Positions 33,654-48,767 of a stretch of DNA of 64,000 nucleotides are shown here, piece by piece; within the stretch, counting starts at the first letter, position 1, and each line of letters opens with the position of its first letter. Both the position numbers and the translations under genes were made by a program. Under the pieces are notes generated by a model. That model had not been told where the DNA came from and searched no databases. It worked only from the letters and a program-made list of their open reading frames with translations. The stretch is from Sipunculus nudus (Eukaryota > Annelida > Sipuncula > Golfingiida > Sipunculidae), in NCBI GenBank assembly GCA_026874595.1, contig CM049310.1, positions 40,801,558 through 40,865,557 on the forward strand. Reading direction: 5' to 3'.

Positions 33654-36140
33654 GTTTATCATCGGAGCCGGGTACAACAATTCTCTAAAAAGGTACGCAA
33701 ACTTGATACTTTGTGGAACACACACCCCTCCTATCGTAAAATTTCCTCGGTACAGTCAGGCAACATCCACCCGGCTAAGACTCTATCCACTTGGTCCCCA
33801 GTCGACCCAACAAAGGAATATCAATCAAACATCGTCAATCTTTCCAGTCAAACACTATCGAATGATCAAACGGATATTTTACATATGGGCTTATCGTTCT
33901 GCCCCACACCAAAAACCATGGACAAAATCCATATGTGCCGGAATAATGAAGATTTCATAAGGAGGGTGCGACTTCATGAGTTTTTCCAGGACCCGATTAA
34001 CAAATCAGAAACCAGATCTTACGAACGCAAGAAACGTGAAAGTCATTGGACCCCTCCACCTGGACGCAACATGTTTATCGACTCTTTCGTAAACACAGCC
34101 CGTAGCCATTTTAATAATTTTCTCTCACAACCCGTTCACATGGGAGTACCAAACGTCAGTCTGAACCACCGTAAAGCAATAGCTGATCTGACAAAGAACC
34201 AGGATATCACCATAAAAGAGGCAGACAAGGGAGGGGCCATCACTCTAATGAACACCTCAGACTACATCAAAACCTGTGAAGATCTTCTTGGGGACACTCA
34301 TACTTATGAACCAGTTCCCGCCACTACAATTGGACTTTTCATCAGGGAGGCCAAGGACATGATTAAGACACTCACCACTTGTGCCAGAGAATTAAATTCC
34401 TCGCTACCTTCCGAACCTAAGCCAGCCACTTTTTATGGACTCCCAAAGATTCACAAGTTAGCAAAATTGGTTCAAGAGACAACAATCGACCAACCTGATA
34501 ACCGTCCATTAAATAACATATCAGATGCTGATAATGTATATCATATCGCAAAACAACTAGGCATACTACCGCCTCTCCGTCCCATCGCTTCCTCCATAGG
34601 AACCCTGACCGAAAACATGTCTGGCCATGTAGATTCGATTCTGCAACCACTTCTCCAGAATATACCAAGCTACATAAAGGACACCACGGATTTTCTCAAT
34701 AAACTGTCGGACATACCAACAATACCCCCTAACACTTTGCTAGTCAGTATGGATGTCACTGGACTGTATAGTAACATTCCTCACACTGGGGGAATAGTAG
34801 CCTGTCGCAATTTCGTGTCAGTTAATGGGTGTTCACCTCAAGTAATCAGCGATACTACAAGCCTTATTCAGTTTATTCTCACCCATAACTTAATCGAGTT
34901 CAATGATAAGTGCTATGTCCAAACCCAGGGTACGGCAATGGGAACCAAAATGGCGCCCGCTTATGCCAATATATATATGTGGGAATTCGAACGGAAACTG
35001 CTGTCCGACAGCCCATCAAAGCCTTTAGCGTATATGCGTTACATTGATGACATATTTATTGTATGGCAACACGGTCCAGAATCTCTAGAACATTTTTTTG
35101 CACAAGCGAATAATGTCAACCCTCATATCAAATTCACAATCGACTCCTCACCCACACAAATCCCATTCCTTGATGTGTCAGTTGCCATCACTGAAGGACA
35201 TTTGACTACCAGCATTTATCATAAACCAACTGACCGTCACAGCTATCTCCACTACAGTAGCTTCCACCCACAACATCTCAAACGAGGGATTGTATTTGCA
35301 CAGATGCTGCGCTACAGACGCATATGCTCAGATTTTAAATGCAAAGCACTTGAATTAGCCAAACATTTCCTCATTAAAGGGTACCCTTTCAAGTTAATCC
35401 TACAAAATTTTGAAAAAGTTTGTAATATTAAACGAAACAGCCTCCTCAGGTACAAAGAAAAAGACACAAATTCACGCATCCCCATGATCCAGGAATTTCA
35501 CCCGGCCATCATCTCTATCAACAAAAATATACAAAAATGCTGGAATAACTTTAATTCAAATCCCGCTACAAATTCTCTTTTCTCCACGCCTCCCGTTGCC
35601 GCTTACAGACAACCTCCCAACCTCAAACACATGCTTGTCCGCTCGAAACTACACAAACAGAACAGCCCGTCAGGGAATGTCAAATGCGGTGACCGCCGCT
35701 GTGAGATTTGCGATATTTTAAACACCAAACCCACATTTCAGTCCCCAGGATCTAACATAACCCTCAGGCCAGGCCCCTTTTCTTGCAATTCCTCAAATGT
35801 CATTTACTTCATTACTTGTAAAAAATGCCCCAATGGGGAGGGAAATTATATAGGAGAAACCGGCACCAAATTCAGGCTCAGAATGAACAACCACAAAAAA
35901 ACCATCCGCGACAACACTCCCGGATTCCCCGTGGCCGCACATTTCAACAAATCCGACCATTCTCTTCGAGATTTAACATGCACCATCCTTAAAGGCAACT
36001 TTCCCTCCAGCAAAGACAGATTCACATCAGAACAAAGGCACATTCATACACTACGTACGCACATAAAAGGATTAAACAAAGACTTGGCTTTTCTCTGTAA
36101 ATACCCGGCACTCAGCACATACTTTTCCCCTCGAGACTAA
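33591..36140 (+). CDS. PLE polyprotein: reverse transcriptase and GIY-YIG endonuclease
   Basis: 849 residues, uninterrupted. The reverse transcriptase motifs are VSMDVTGLYSNIP (about 384-396, catalytic Asp), QGTAMGTKMAPAYAN (about 444-458) and RYIDDIFIVW (about 483-492, the IDD/YxDD box). A cysteine cluster (CGDRRCEICD, about 700) sits between the domains, as is usual in PLEs. The C-terminal GIY-YIG nuclease reads VIYFITCKKC (about 736) and NYIGETG with RLRMNNHKK downstream (about 751-772). The protein nicks target DNA and copies the element RNA at the nick. The ATG is inside the left terminal repeat, so the first 20 or so residues are encoded by repeat sequence; an internal start is possible. 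The full domain set and unbroken frame make it potentially functional. Confidence 0.92.
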   Translation: MSCQDWPVYVHMKTGLLGCQRVYHRSRVQQFSKKVRKLDTLWNTHPSYRKISSVQSGNIHPAKTLSTWSPVDPTKEYQSNIVNLSSQTLSNDQTDILHMGLSFCPTPKTMDKIHMCRNNEDFIRRVRLHEFFQDPINKSETRSYERKKRESHWTPPPGRNMFIDSFVNTARSHFNNFLSQPVHMGVPNVSLNHRKAIADLTKNQDITIKEADKGGAITLMNTSDYIKTCEDLLGDTHTYEPVPATTIGLFIREAKDMIKTLTTCARELNSSLPSEPKPATFYGLPKIHKLAKLVQETTIDQPDNRPLNNISDADNVYHIAKQLGILPPLRPIASSIGTLTENMSGHVDSILQPLLQNIPSYIKDTTDFLNKLSDIPTIPPNTLLVSMDVTGLYSNIPHTGGIVACRNFVSVNGCSPQVISDTTSLIQFILTHNLIEFNDKCYVQTQGTAMGTKMAPAYANIYMWEFERKLLSDSPSKPLAYMRYIDDIFIVWQHGPESLEHFFAQANNVNPHIKFTIDSSPTQIPFLDVSVAITEGHLTTSIYHKPTDRHSYLHYSSFHPQHLKRGIVFAQMLRYRRICSDFKCKALELAKHFLIKGYPFKLILQNFEKVCNIKRNSLLRYKEKDTNSRIPMIQEFHPAIISINKNIQKCWNNFNSNPATNSLFSTPPVAAYRQPPNLKHMLVRSKLHKQNSPSGNVKCGDRRCEICDILNTKPTFQSPGSNITLRPGPFSCNSSNVIYFITCKKCPNGEGNYIGETGTKFRLRMNNHKKTIRDNTPGFPVAAHFNKSDHSLRDLTCTILKGNFPSSKDRFTSEQRHIHTLRTHIKGLNKDLAFLCKYPALSTYFSPRD

Positions 36141-36150
36141 CCCCTCCCTG

Positions 36151-36422
36151 TCTTTGACACCCCAGCAGCCCTGTTTCCATGTGGACATACACAGGCCAGT
36201 CCTGACAAGACATCAGATTGATTAATGAGTTTAGCTGGCAAGCCAGCCCCGTTGACCTAGCGAAGGGTCACACTATCAGCTTTGTTTACAGTTAGTCACT
36301 CGCTCTGACGAAGGCTACAGGGGTAGCTGAAAATTTAGCAACAATCTGTACATGTTATCCAAATAATATGATTGTTTGAAATATTGGCGTTGATGTCTCT
36401 CTTCTTTTTGTGTTCATTGACT
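36151..36422 (-). repeat. Right terminal inverted repeat of the PLE
   Basis: Reverse complement of 33382-33653, beginning 11 bp after the coding frame ends. Confidence 0.95.
36305..36332 (+). ncRNA. Hammerhead-ribozyme-like core in the PLE terminal repeat
   Basis: Reads CTGACGA, AG, then GCTAC-AGGG-GTAGC (5-bp stem II with a tetraloop), T and GAAA. This fits the conserved hammerhead layout CUGANGA, stem II, GAAA. Hammerhead motifs are reported from PLE terminal repeats. Stem I could use AGCGA (about 36258) with TCGCT just before CTGACGA. A convincing stem III and NUH cleavage site were not resolved, so activity is uncertain. The mirrored copy is at 33472-33499 on the minus strand. Confidence 0.5.
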
Positions 36423-36450
36423 GTCTTAAGCCAGCACCCGGAGAATTCAG

Positions 36451-36454
<4 letters not shown>

Positions 36455-36519
<65 letters not shown>
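36455..36519. repeat. (AT)n tract, right flank of the PLE
   Basis: About 65 bp of AT repeats following the short tail of the element. Confidence 0.95.
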
Positions 36520-36523
<4 letters not shown>

Positions 36524-36802
36524 TATAACTAACTGTTATATAGTTATTCAGTTGGCATATTGTTACACATTGTCATCTACTGTGATGTCCACTCTATAGA
36601 TATATATGAATTCTCAATCCTCAAGTCTGCTGCGAAACTATTGTTAGCCATTTTATGTTGCATTATCTGATTCTCAATTCTGTTTCAAATTAAGTCTGTA
36701 TTTACAGTGCCTTAGAGCTATTGTATTTAAATTAAGTGAATTTTCCACTTTAATGTTTTTCAATAAATTAATATGTATAACTTTATACAATAATATATAT
36801 AA

Positions 36803-36845
<43 letters not shown>

Positions 36846-37140
36846 AAATATATATTATATTATATGATATATACAAACAAATGTATATATATATATATTA
36901 TACATATTATCTATATGTTTTATATATCATACACATAGATAATAAATTACATATATCATATATATAATACATAAATTAAATATAATTATCATAAAATGTA
37001 TTACATAATATATATAATATATTTAAATTTAAAATATCTGATATGCATTATTAATATAATTTATAATTTTTATATAATATATAATATATATGTATATGTA
37101 ATATGTAAACATATGTATATGTATATATATATATACATAT

Positions 37141-37204
<64 letters not shown>

Positions 37205-38536
37205 CCTGGTTAAAGAATTCAATTAACATGATTTTCAAAGTTTAATCAAATTGTTATGGTTCATGAGGCTTCTCATTCACACTTTGTGATTGTACGACCT
37301 TTGTCCTGAGGAAGCACATCGGGGTCATTTCTTCAATACTTTTGTTTAAAACAGCCTGAACATTTCCAGACCTTCACTGTAATCAAAAGTAATTTTACCA
37401 TTCTAGGGAATTTCATATCTTGTTTGGCTTATGGATTTTGGCCGGTCAATATGGTACTGGTGAATGTGGTCATTGTTTGTGTCCCGCTGTGCAATCACAT
37501 AATCACACTAGCCCTCTTCAAGTCTTTAAATAATGGTCAGACAGAGCGCTACTGCTCCATCAGTAATACGTAATTTGGATAAATGCCCTTCTCTTGACGT
37601 CTTAACTAAATTATCCACAGTCTTCTATATCTGCAGCCTGTTTACTTATGCAAAACACAGGGAAACTACGCGGGCAATATAGCTGGCCCACACAGGCCCA
37701 GCCATATGAACAGCACTGGACACTGCAGGTCACGTGGTCTTATTTGTTTACATGACCTGGGCACCAGGCTAGCTTTTTCTGGTTGGCTCTAGCCATCATG
37801 TGATGGAGCATCAAAACACCCTATTGTTTGATTTTTTTAGTAGGTTAAGCATAATCTTAATAAAATTGACTGAATAGGTCATTTTTATCTGTAGCCAATC
37901 AAAGACATGTTGTTCAAATGCTTGTTTTTTTTTACTACCGGAGAGGGGGGGGGGGGGGGTATTTTAGGCATCACAGCATTCGGGCCAGGATGTTTGAAAA
38001 AGGAGATACACAAGCCCCCATTTTCCTGGTGACTTGGTCTAGTTTGACTGAAGAAACAACACATTCTCAGGTAAAAAAAAAAGAAGTTTAATATCGGAAT
38101 TTATTTAGAAAATTATTTAAAAGAGGCCCATAACTCAGGTGTTTTATAGATGTTATTTAGGGAAAATAAATATAGCCACGTGTCATGCAGTGGACAGTGG
38201 ATGCTTTTCCCTACCAGCCAGTGCGCATGCGTTTGGATGGGGGAATTTTAACAATAACAGTGGATGTTTGAACATTATACATAGAAAACCAAGGATCCGT
38301 CTGACTGCCGCATACAAAGGCCTAGTACTCTATTTATATGACAGATGTCGCTGCACCAGACAAGTCATATGATTCTAATAATCAATGTGGCGTGAAGCAC
38401 AACAACAGAGATGTTCCGCACGTGAGTATTACGCACCGGAGGTCTGTCACAGAGCAAAACCACCCACATCGGGAAGAAAACAACTCAAGTGCAGCAAAGA
38501 AGAAGGCTGTGGGACTGATATGACGACAGAATCACG
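36520..38536. other. Intergenic, AT-tract-rich
   Basis: Includes a long, irregular (AT)n zone at 36797-37204 and a poly-G run near 37946. The last 200 bp or so may include the promoter and 5' untranslated region of the claudin-like gene. No other gene is supported. Confidence 0.4.
36797..37204. repeat. Long irregular AT-repeat zone
   Basis: AT/TA runs with scattered C and G, dominated by ATAT, over about 400 bp. Confidence 0.9.
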
Positions 38537-38926
38537 ATGTGTCGGGTCCTGTGTCGTCAGTATGAGGCCACGATTTGTGTGTGTCAAGCAGTGTTTGGAT
38601 ATATAACGCTACAAGTCATGGCCGGCGCTGCCGTTGTATCGTTCTTATCTCCCTTCTGGGTCGAAATACATATAGATGGCGCTGACAACCGCACCCTGGG
38701 ATTATGGGCACAGTGTACGAAGGGACAAACGCCGTGCAAATGGATGGGTACACCAGTCAACCCCGGTAATAAGTCATTCCTTCCTTTACTTTTGATAATC
38801 AGTGTTAATAGGCCTAACTGAGAAATCAAGGAGAGGGTTGGCTCGGGGCTCAGTTAGTGCTCATTTTTGTTGGTCACACGTGATTAAGCAAACTAAGACA
38901 GGCGCCGCTGAATGTAAACAAACACC

Positions 38927-39000
<74 letters not shown>

Positions 39001-42000
39001 TAATACAGCCTCTGATGAACTTTCACACTTTCATTGTATAGCCACATTATATGCAGTTTTAAGTGTTGTGTGTGTTTGTACAGTCAGTTGGACCAGTGTT
39101 GTGTGTGTTTGTACAGTCAGTTGGACCACAGGTTAAGGTCTCGCCGTATCTATTTTTGACACAGGCGTCTCATTCATAAATATTTGAGTCTCGTGTATAT
39201 TTTTAAAAAGGACATCGCGTGTAGCAGTTAGGAGTCAATTTATTCTATAAACGCTGCCGTTTAATATTTATCTATTCCCTCTTTATTGATACACTATAGC
39301 TGATATAACGGGGTTTTTTTACAACGGGGGGGGGGGGGGGGGGGGGGGGCAGTGTAGGGATGAAGTGAGGAATGTTGTGCGTGTAATGAATGAGAATCCA
39401 TATATGTTTACGAAGCGAAGTATTGTGAACTGGTTGACCAGTGTGTAAATCGTTCATATTAGATCAAGAGGGCTGCAGATGTCCAGATTTTGGTTGATAG
39501 TTATGTATAAATTGCAGTATTGAAAAAATGGTAGTGGCGTAGCTGAAAAATATAGAGTGTAGTTAGAGGGAAGGAAAGCCATCGTCTGTGTTTTTTAGGG
39601 ATTTACGTAAACACGCGGCTGTTATTACAGGCATTTCGATCTTTGCCGAAATCAGTTGGGATTTTTCCGGTGATAGCGTACACGTAATTGAGAAACCTCT
39701 CAAAAATCACTCCAAACGTTGTGTTCATTAAAATAATTTATTAATATTTTCAAATCGGTGAGGTAACTGTGGGAACCAGTGGCGGATCCGGATGTCCCCT
39801 GCTTAACAGAGAAAATTTTAAATATTTAAAGTAATGAGGGAAATTTTGAATCACCTTTCACAAAAAATACGAGGAAATTCTGTTCTCTGAAATTTCTTTG
39901 CATATCGTAGTCAAACTTTTCGTGTGGCGGGCAAAAAAAAAATATATTTCTCCAAAATTTGGATACTAACTTGAAAGTCCAAACATTAAATAGTTTATAA
40001 CATGTAGATATCTATACAATGAAAATGCCCACCTAAGTTTATAACTTGCAAAATATCATACTTAAAATGCAATCCTCGTGGTAGTATAATTGATATGTTC
40101 AAGTCACATATTAAGTCTGCGTGCCGGACTGAACAGAGCACAGGTGGTGAGTTCGAGTATGAGTCGAGGAGCCGTGAAAATTTTCAACGCCCCATAGGGC
40201 GGGGGGGGGGGGGGTTCTCGGTGTTATGACCCATCAGAATGTTATAACGGAGAGACTCCCTATCTAAATCACAGGGCTGATCATTAGTTTCCTCAGCTTA
40301 TTAAACAGAATGTTAGCGAATGTGGGTAAATTAATAATTTAATTGCTAGGGACTTAAATAATATATAAAGATGAAAATTTATTAATAATAACTGCGATAA
40401 TAAATGGATAATATGAGAGATGTTAGAGCTCAACTGGGGCCCCCCTCTGGATTCGTGATTTCAGGGCCCCGGATCTCGAAACGAGGTTGGCGGGGGGAGG
40501 GGGGGGGGTGAGTTGGTGGGGGGGGGGGGGGTAGTTGGTAGTGGTGGTGGTTTATAGATCCATTACAAAACGGTTTCGGGGACCGAAAAGGAGACAACCT
40601 CACCCCCACCCCCCACCCCCCCCCCCCTCCCCACCCCCGATCCGCTTCTACCAATGTTGTTTGCAAGCTATACATGATTGCCAAGTCATCATGATTGCGC
40701 TGTTGTTCACATTTATTCACCCTACAAGTGGGTCAGTCACACCTAGATTTGTTCACATGCACAACAGAACTTAATCCCGTGCTGCATGGAGCTTGATTGA
40801 ATTGTGAATAACCAAAAGACCGCATTCCAGGCTTTGCCGAAGGCAGTTCGGCTGTTTTCGGTGGTATACTCTCCATTCAAGTCGGGAAACACACAAAAAT
40901 CACTCAAAATGATTTGTACATTAATAATTATTTATTATCAAAGCGACCATGTCACTGCGGGGGCAATAATCTTTAAAATGAGGTATGGCACAGTGTCATA
41001 CGCAACGGGGTTTCAGAGAACATTGAGAACAAAGGTGGAGCGAATTCCTTTCATAAGTATTAGCTTATAAATATTAATTTCATAATCTTGCCATGTTCAG
41101 TATGGAATAGAAAAAAATCAATTTTCGCGTATAATGTCCCAGACATAAAATAACAACAACCATAGGACATATTTATGTCAATTATGGTAATTATCATGTA
41201 TATTGACTATCACTTTTTTAGCTCAGCTGACTTTCAGTCATGCTGGGCTATAGCGATGGGTCTTTGTCCGTCGTCCATCCGTCTGTCCGTCCGGCCGTCC
41301 GTTAGCAGGGCACAAATCGTATCCGTAGGGGCTAGAGCCATGAACCCTATGCAGTCTTAGAGGTTCTAAAAAGATCTCCTTGCAAACCTGAAATTAGGTC
41401 ATTGCGACCTATATTCTCGAAGTTATGGGGTGTGTTTGCACCCCCCAGAAATAATTCTTTTAGCCAAACGTTTCATCCCAAACCTTCCATCTTTCACATA
41501 CAGCTCACCTACCAACAGGGGAAGAACCATAATTATTTTGAGGTCACAAGGCCAAAGGTCAAGGTAACAGAACCAACTTCTTTGAAAAGCCTGTGGATGC
41601 ATTTTAAGCCAAACCTTTCATCCCAATTCTTTGATCTTTCACATATAGCTCACCTACTAAGTGGGAGAAGAATCCTATAGATGTTGAGGTCACAAGGTCA
41701 AAGGTCAGGGTCACAGGATCCATTTCTTTGAAAAGGTTGTGGACACATTTCAAGCTAGACCTTTCATTCCAAACCTTTCAGCACTGATATCGCTTCTCTG
41801 TCAACAGGGGAAAAGACCTGTTGATTTTGAGGTCAAAGGTCAAGTTCACAGCACCCTCCTCTTGCGTGGAGTCATTTTCAGGCAAACTTTTCAATCGTTA
41901 CTTTCCATCTGTCATATATGGCTTACCTACCAATAGGGGAAGAAGCCTATTGATGTTGAGTTCAAAAGGTCAAAGGTCAAGGTCACAATATTGTTCTAAA

Positions 42001-43872
42001 TGCTTGTGAACATATTTTTTTTATCATAACTGTCACTAGCACTTCCGGCTCTATTGAATAAAGATTAGTTTAATTATTCATTTTATATTTGCTTGCTGGT
42101 ATGTGCTTTAGTTTATTCGAACTTGCGTTCATTCATTCGGTCAGTCATGCATTTATTAAATGGATCAGTCATTTCTTGATCGGTTCATCTGTTTCGTCCC
42201 CACTCATTACCAACCGTTTACTTCATTAAATTAACTTCTTTTCATTTTACGTTTTATTTCATCCACTAGTTGAATTAAGTATCCATTCATCCACTTTATG
42301 AGTCTCTTTAAATAGGCTTGTGTGTATAATGCCTGAATATCAATTCATTAATTCATACAAACGTTTTTCAATAACTTCTTAATTGTATTAAATGAAGCAT
42401 GACTTCCTGTTGAGATTTCCTACATAAAAGATGTACTAACACGTATAATTTAATACAAAGACTTGAAATTAGCTTTCATTGATGGATTTATATATTCTGT
42501 AAAGTATATATATTTATATATATTACACGTTTGTCTTTGTTTACTGTTGGTTTATATATTATGAAGTTACTAAGGTGCATTATTATGATTTAAAATAAAA
42601 TCATATATAAACTCTCACATGACTCTATGAGTCATTCATGAAGCATGGGTACCTTAATGGGGTGGGCAACCTCAATCGTTTACAAAAAAAAGTGCAAATG
42701 ATGGTACAAGCATGAAATTTAGTAGTTTTGGCGGCCATGGCGGCCATATTGGAAAATTAGATGAATTACGACATAATGTACTTGTAAGAATTTTATCTAA
42801 TGCAGGGAATTGGGTAAAATGAGAATTCCAAATTTAAAATATACCTTCGATTTTGTTGAAATATTCCGAATAAATTTATCCTTTGGCCGCCATTTTGAAT
42901 AGTTTGGCATCTTGGGAAATGGCAGAATGTCAGGTTGCCGGGGTGATTTTTGAACAAAGAGAACAAACCCCAGAAATATTATATCGTTAATGTTTTCTTG
43001 TTGTGTGTAGAGAACACCGGCTGGTTTCGTGGAGTTCAGGTGGTATTCTGTGCAGCATTGTTAGGGGTAGTCCTGTCCGAGTGGGCGGCCTTCATGAAGT
43101 GTTGTCTGGTCGGATACAGGCGCTCATACGCAACTAACGCTTACATCTGTTTCTTCAATATGGTCACGTGTAAGTAATTAGCATATTTTACACAATCGAT
43201 TCTTCATAAAAATATTCTACAATAGGATAAGGAGAATGTATATGATAATTTAATAAGTGAGAAAATGGTGCTTTCATTATATGAATCAGATACGGATAAA
43301 GTAAATATGCCGTAAATCCTATAACAGTTTATATAAAAAAATGGCGAGAATGGCATTAACTCTCTAAAGAAGAAGAAAAACGAAATGATATATAGATTTT
43401 CTTATAATCCGAAGAACATTTTGATTATACTGGTATGTATTCGACAAAAGCCTGAAAATTTAACAATTCTTTCAAAATCTCTTGAAGCATATTATGATAA
43501 ACGTAATAATACTTAAGCAGTTTATGGTGTTTCACATATGAATATCTCTAACTGATACAAAATATATTTAAAAAAAGGGTTTTATTAGACATTATTCAGA
43601 TAACATTGATGCTGTATATTTCATTTCATGTTCTGCTCTGCACGTTTTATTTTACAGGTGCCTGCGTCCTTACGTCAATGGTGTTGTTCGGTGCTAAAAG
43701 AGACTCTTTGGATCGCAGATCCACTGTAAGGTTGGACTGGGCGTATTTTATCCAAGCATTAGCCATACCATCAGGTTTGCTGTCCGCACTATTTTACATG
43801 GTTGAAGGATGCGCTATTCGCCGGGCCACGAGAGGATATCTAGAAATTACTGAAAGCGGAAACTATTACTGA
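38537..43872 (+). CDS. Claudin/PMP22-like four-transmembrane protein, three exons
   Basis: Exons 38537-38765, 43011-43169 and 43658-43872 join with matching phase-1 junctions (G+AG and T+GT) to give 200 residues ending in TGA. Donors are GTAATA and GTAAGT; acceptors are TGTGTAG and TTTTACAG. An in-frame TGA at 38516 supports the start at 38537. Four hydrophobic segments are visible: about 12-37, 80-103, 117-145 and 157-183. The first extracellular loop contains GLWAQC...C (about residues 55-67), like the W-GLW-C-C signature of claudins and PMP22-family proteins, plus a sequon (NRT). Claudin-type proteins act in cell-cell junctions or as channel and membrane-protein partners; the exact role here is unknown. 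The tail ends GNYY, unlike a typical claudin PDZ ligand. The first intron is 4.2 kb and full of repeats. Confidence 0.8.
38931..38995. repeat. (AT)n microsatellite
   Basis: About 32 AT dinucleotides inside intron 1 of the claudin-like gene. Confidence 0.95.
39062..39127. repeat. Perfect 33-bp tandem doublet
   Basis: Two copies of agtgttgtgtgtgtttgtac...cagttggacc, starting at 39062 and 39095. Confidence 0.95.
39326..39349. repeat. Poly-G run (24 G)
   Basis: Longest homopolymer G run in the window; strong G-quadruplex potential within an intron. Confidence 0.95.
40486..40640. repeat. G-tract arm facing a C-tract arm
   Basis: G-rich runs (40491-40532) on the plus strand are followed about 70 bp later by C-rich runs (40601-40636) on the same strand. 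The two arms could pair as a hairpin or form separate quadruplexes. Confidence 0.7.
41219..42061 (+). mobile_element. Tandem-core dispersed repeat starting AGCTCAGCTG hairpin
   Basis: Begins TTAGCTCAGCTGACTTTCAG with an imperfect hairpin (agctcagctgac...catgctgggct) and then ctatagcgatgggtctttgtccgtcgtcc. The core has four units of about 140-145 bp, each containing a phrase like tttcayatagctcacctaccaacagggg and gaggtcacaaggtcaaaggtcaaggtcac. It ends near ctagcacttccggctctattgaat. Repeats of this style are common in mollusc genomes. A Helitron-type origin is likely but the termini are less clear than in the GTATCCGCC family. Confidence 0.55.
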
Positions 43873-48088
<4,216 letters not shown>

Positions 48089-48095
48089 ATGTTTC

Positions 48096-48338
48096 AATGG
48101 GCTAGACAGCTGAGTGGCTAAAATGCTCAGCCTTCTCCGCTTGCGATCCGGGTTCGATTCCTGGCGTGGCTATGAGGGTGGGTTGTAGTGGCCTGTCCAT
48201 GGATGGTGGATTTCTCCGGGGCTTCGGTTTCCTCAACCCCTACCGACTACCGAGCGCAAACATCCGAGCCATGGAGAGTGCCTCGTATTAATTATTATAA
48301 TTAGTTGTATAATCCATGTAAAATAAATAAAGTTTAAG
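48096..48338 (+). mobile_element. tRNA-derived SINE
   Basis: The head is tRNA-like: an A-box-like AGCTGAGTGGC, then the B box GGTTCGATTCC at 48151-48161, followed by tggcgtggc. The body has the phrase tggatttctccggggcttcg and gtttcctcaacccc, a type of block widespread in invertebrate tRNA SINEs. The end is AT-rich with AAAATAAATAAAG. ATGTTTC flanks both ends (48089-48095 and 48339-48345), a possible 7-bp target duplication. RNA polymerase III transcription from the internal boxes would be expected for a live copy. Confidence 0.75.
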
Positions 48339-48767
48339 ATGTTTCCAAAATGTCCATTACATACTTTGCGATTACATACCGCTGATACTCGTGTGTTATG
48401 AAATATGATCAGTTGTATAGTTGTTACAAAGTGAAATCTCTACGTTGTGTCTTTTTATCGACTAATTTAACCCTCATTTCACTTTAATTAAAGGATTTAG
48501 ACTTGATTAAAAAAACCGTTATTCCGCTCTTTGAATTTGCCGATAAACGCCCCCTTTCCACCAGATATTCTCTGCGGATATATTTACTCCTGGACGCTGT
48601 CCTCGGAATACTTTTGTTTCGCATTCCCGCCCCCGTATCAAACCTTGACAGGTTTATTTCTCCCAGAATCGTGGGGACAGCAATTTGGCGTATCACAAAA
48701 CCCAGGGCGTCACAGGTCGCATGTCGAAGTTATGGTTGACCCGCTAGTTTAATATGATTATTTAATT

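Larger units (their letters stand above)
33382..36454 (+). mobile_element. Near-intact Penelope-like retroelement (PLE)
   Basis: The element consists of a left terminal repeat (33382-33653), one long open frame (33591-36140), an inverted right terminal repeat (36151-36422) and a tail of about 30 bp (GTCTTAAGCCAGCACCCGG...) before an (AT)n tract. The two terminal repeats are inverted copies with only about two mismatches seen over 272 bp. The single frame encodes reverse transcriptase plus a GIY-YIG endonuclease. An inverted arrangement of terminal repeats with a short one-sided extension is known for PLEs. The intact frame and near-identical ends imply a young insertion. Confidence 0.9.
38766..43010 (+). 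other. First intron of the claudin-like gene, repeat-filled
   Basis: 4245 bp holding (AT)n at 38931-38995, a 33-bp doublet, a G24 run, G/C-tract arms near 40.5 kb and a tandem-repeat element at 41.2-42.06 kb. Start-like phrases AGTGGCGGATCCGG (39779) hint at another hAT MITE end, but no matching partner was found. Confidence 0.7.

Noticed and set aside
39778-40480. hAT MITE starting CAGTGGCGGATCC
   Set aside because: No inverted terminus or 8-bp duplication could be found downstream.
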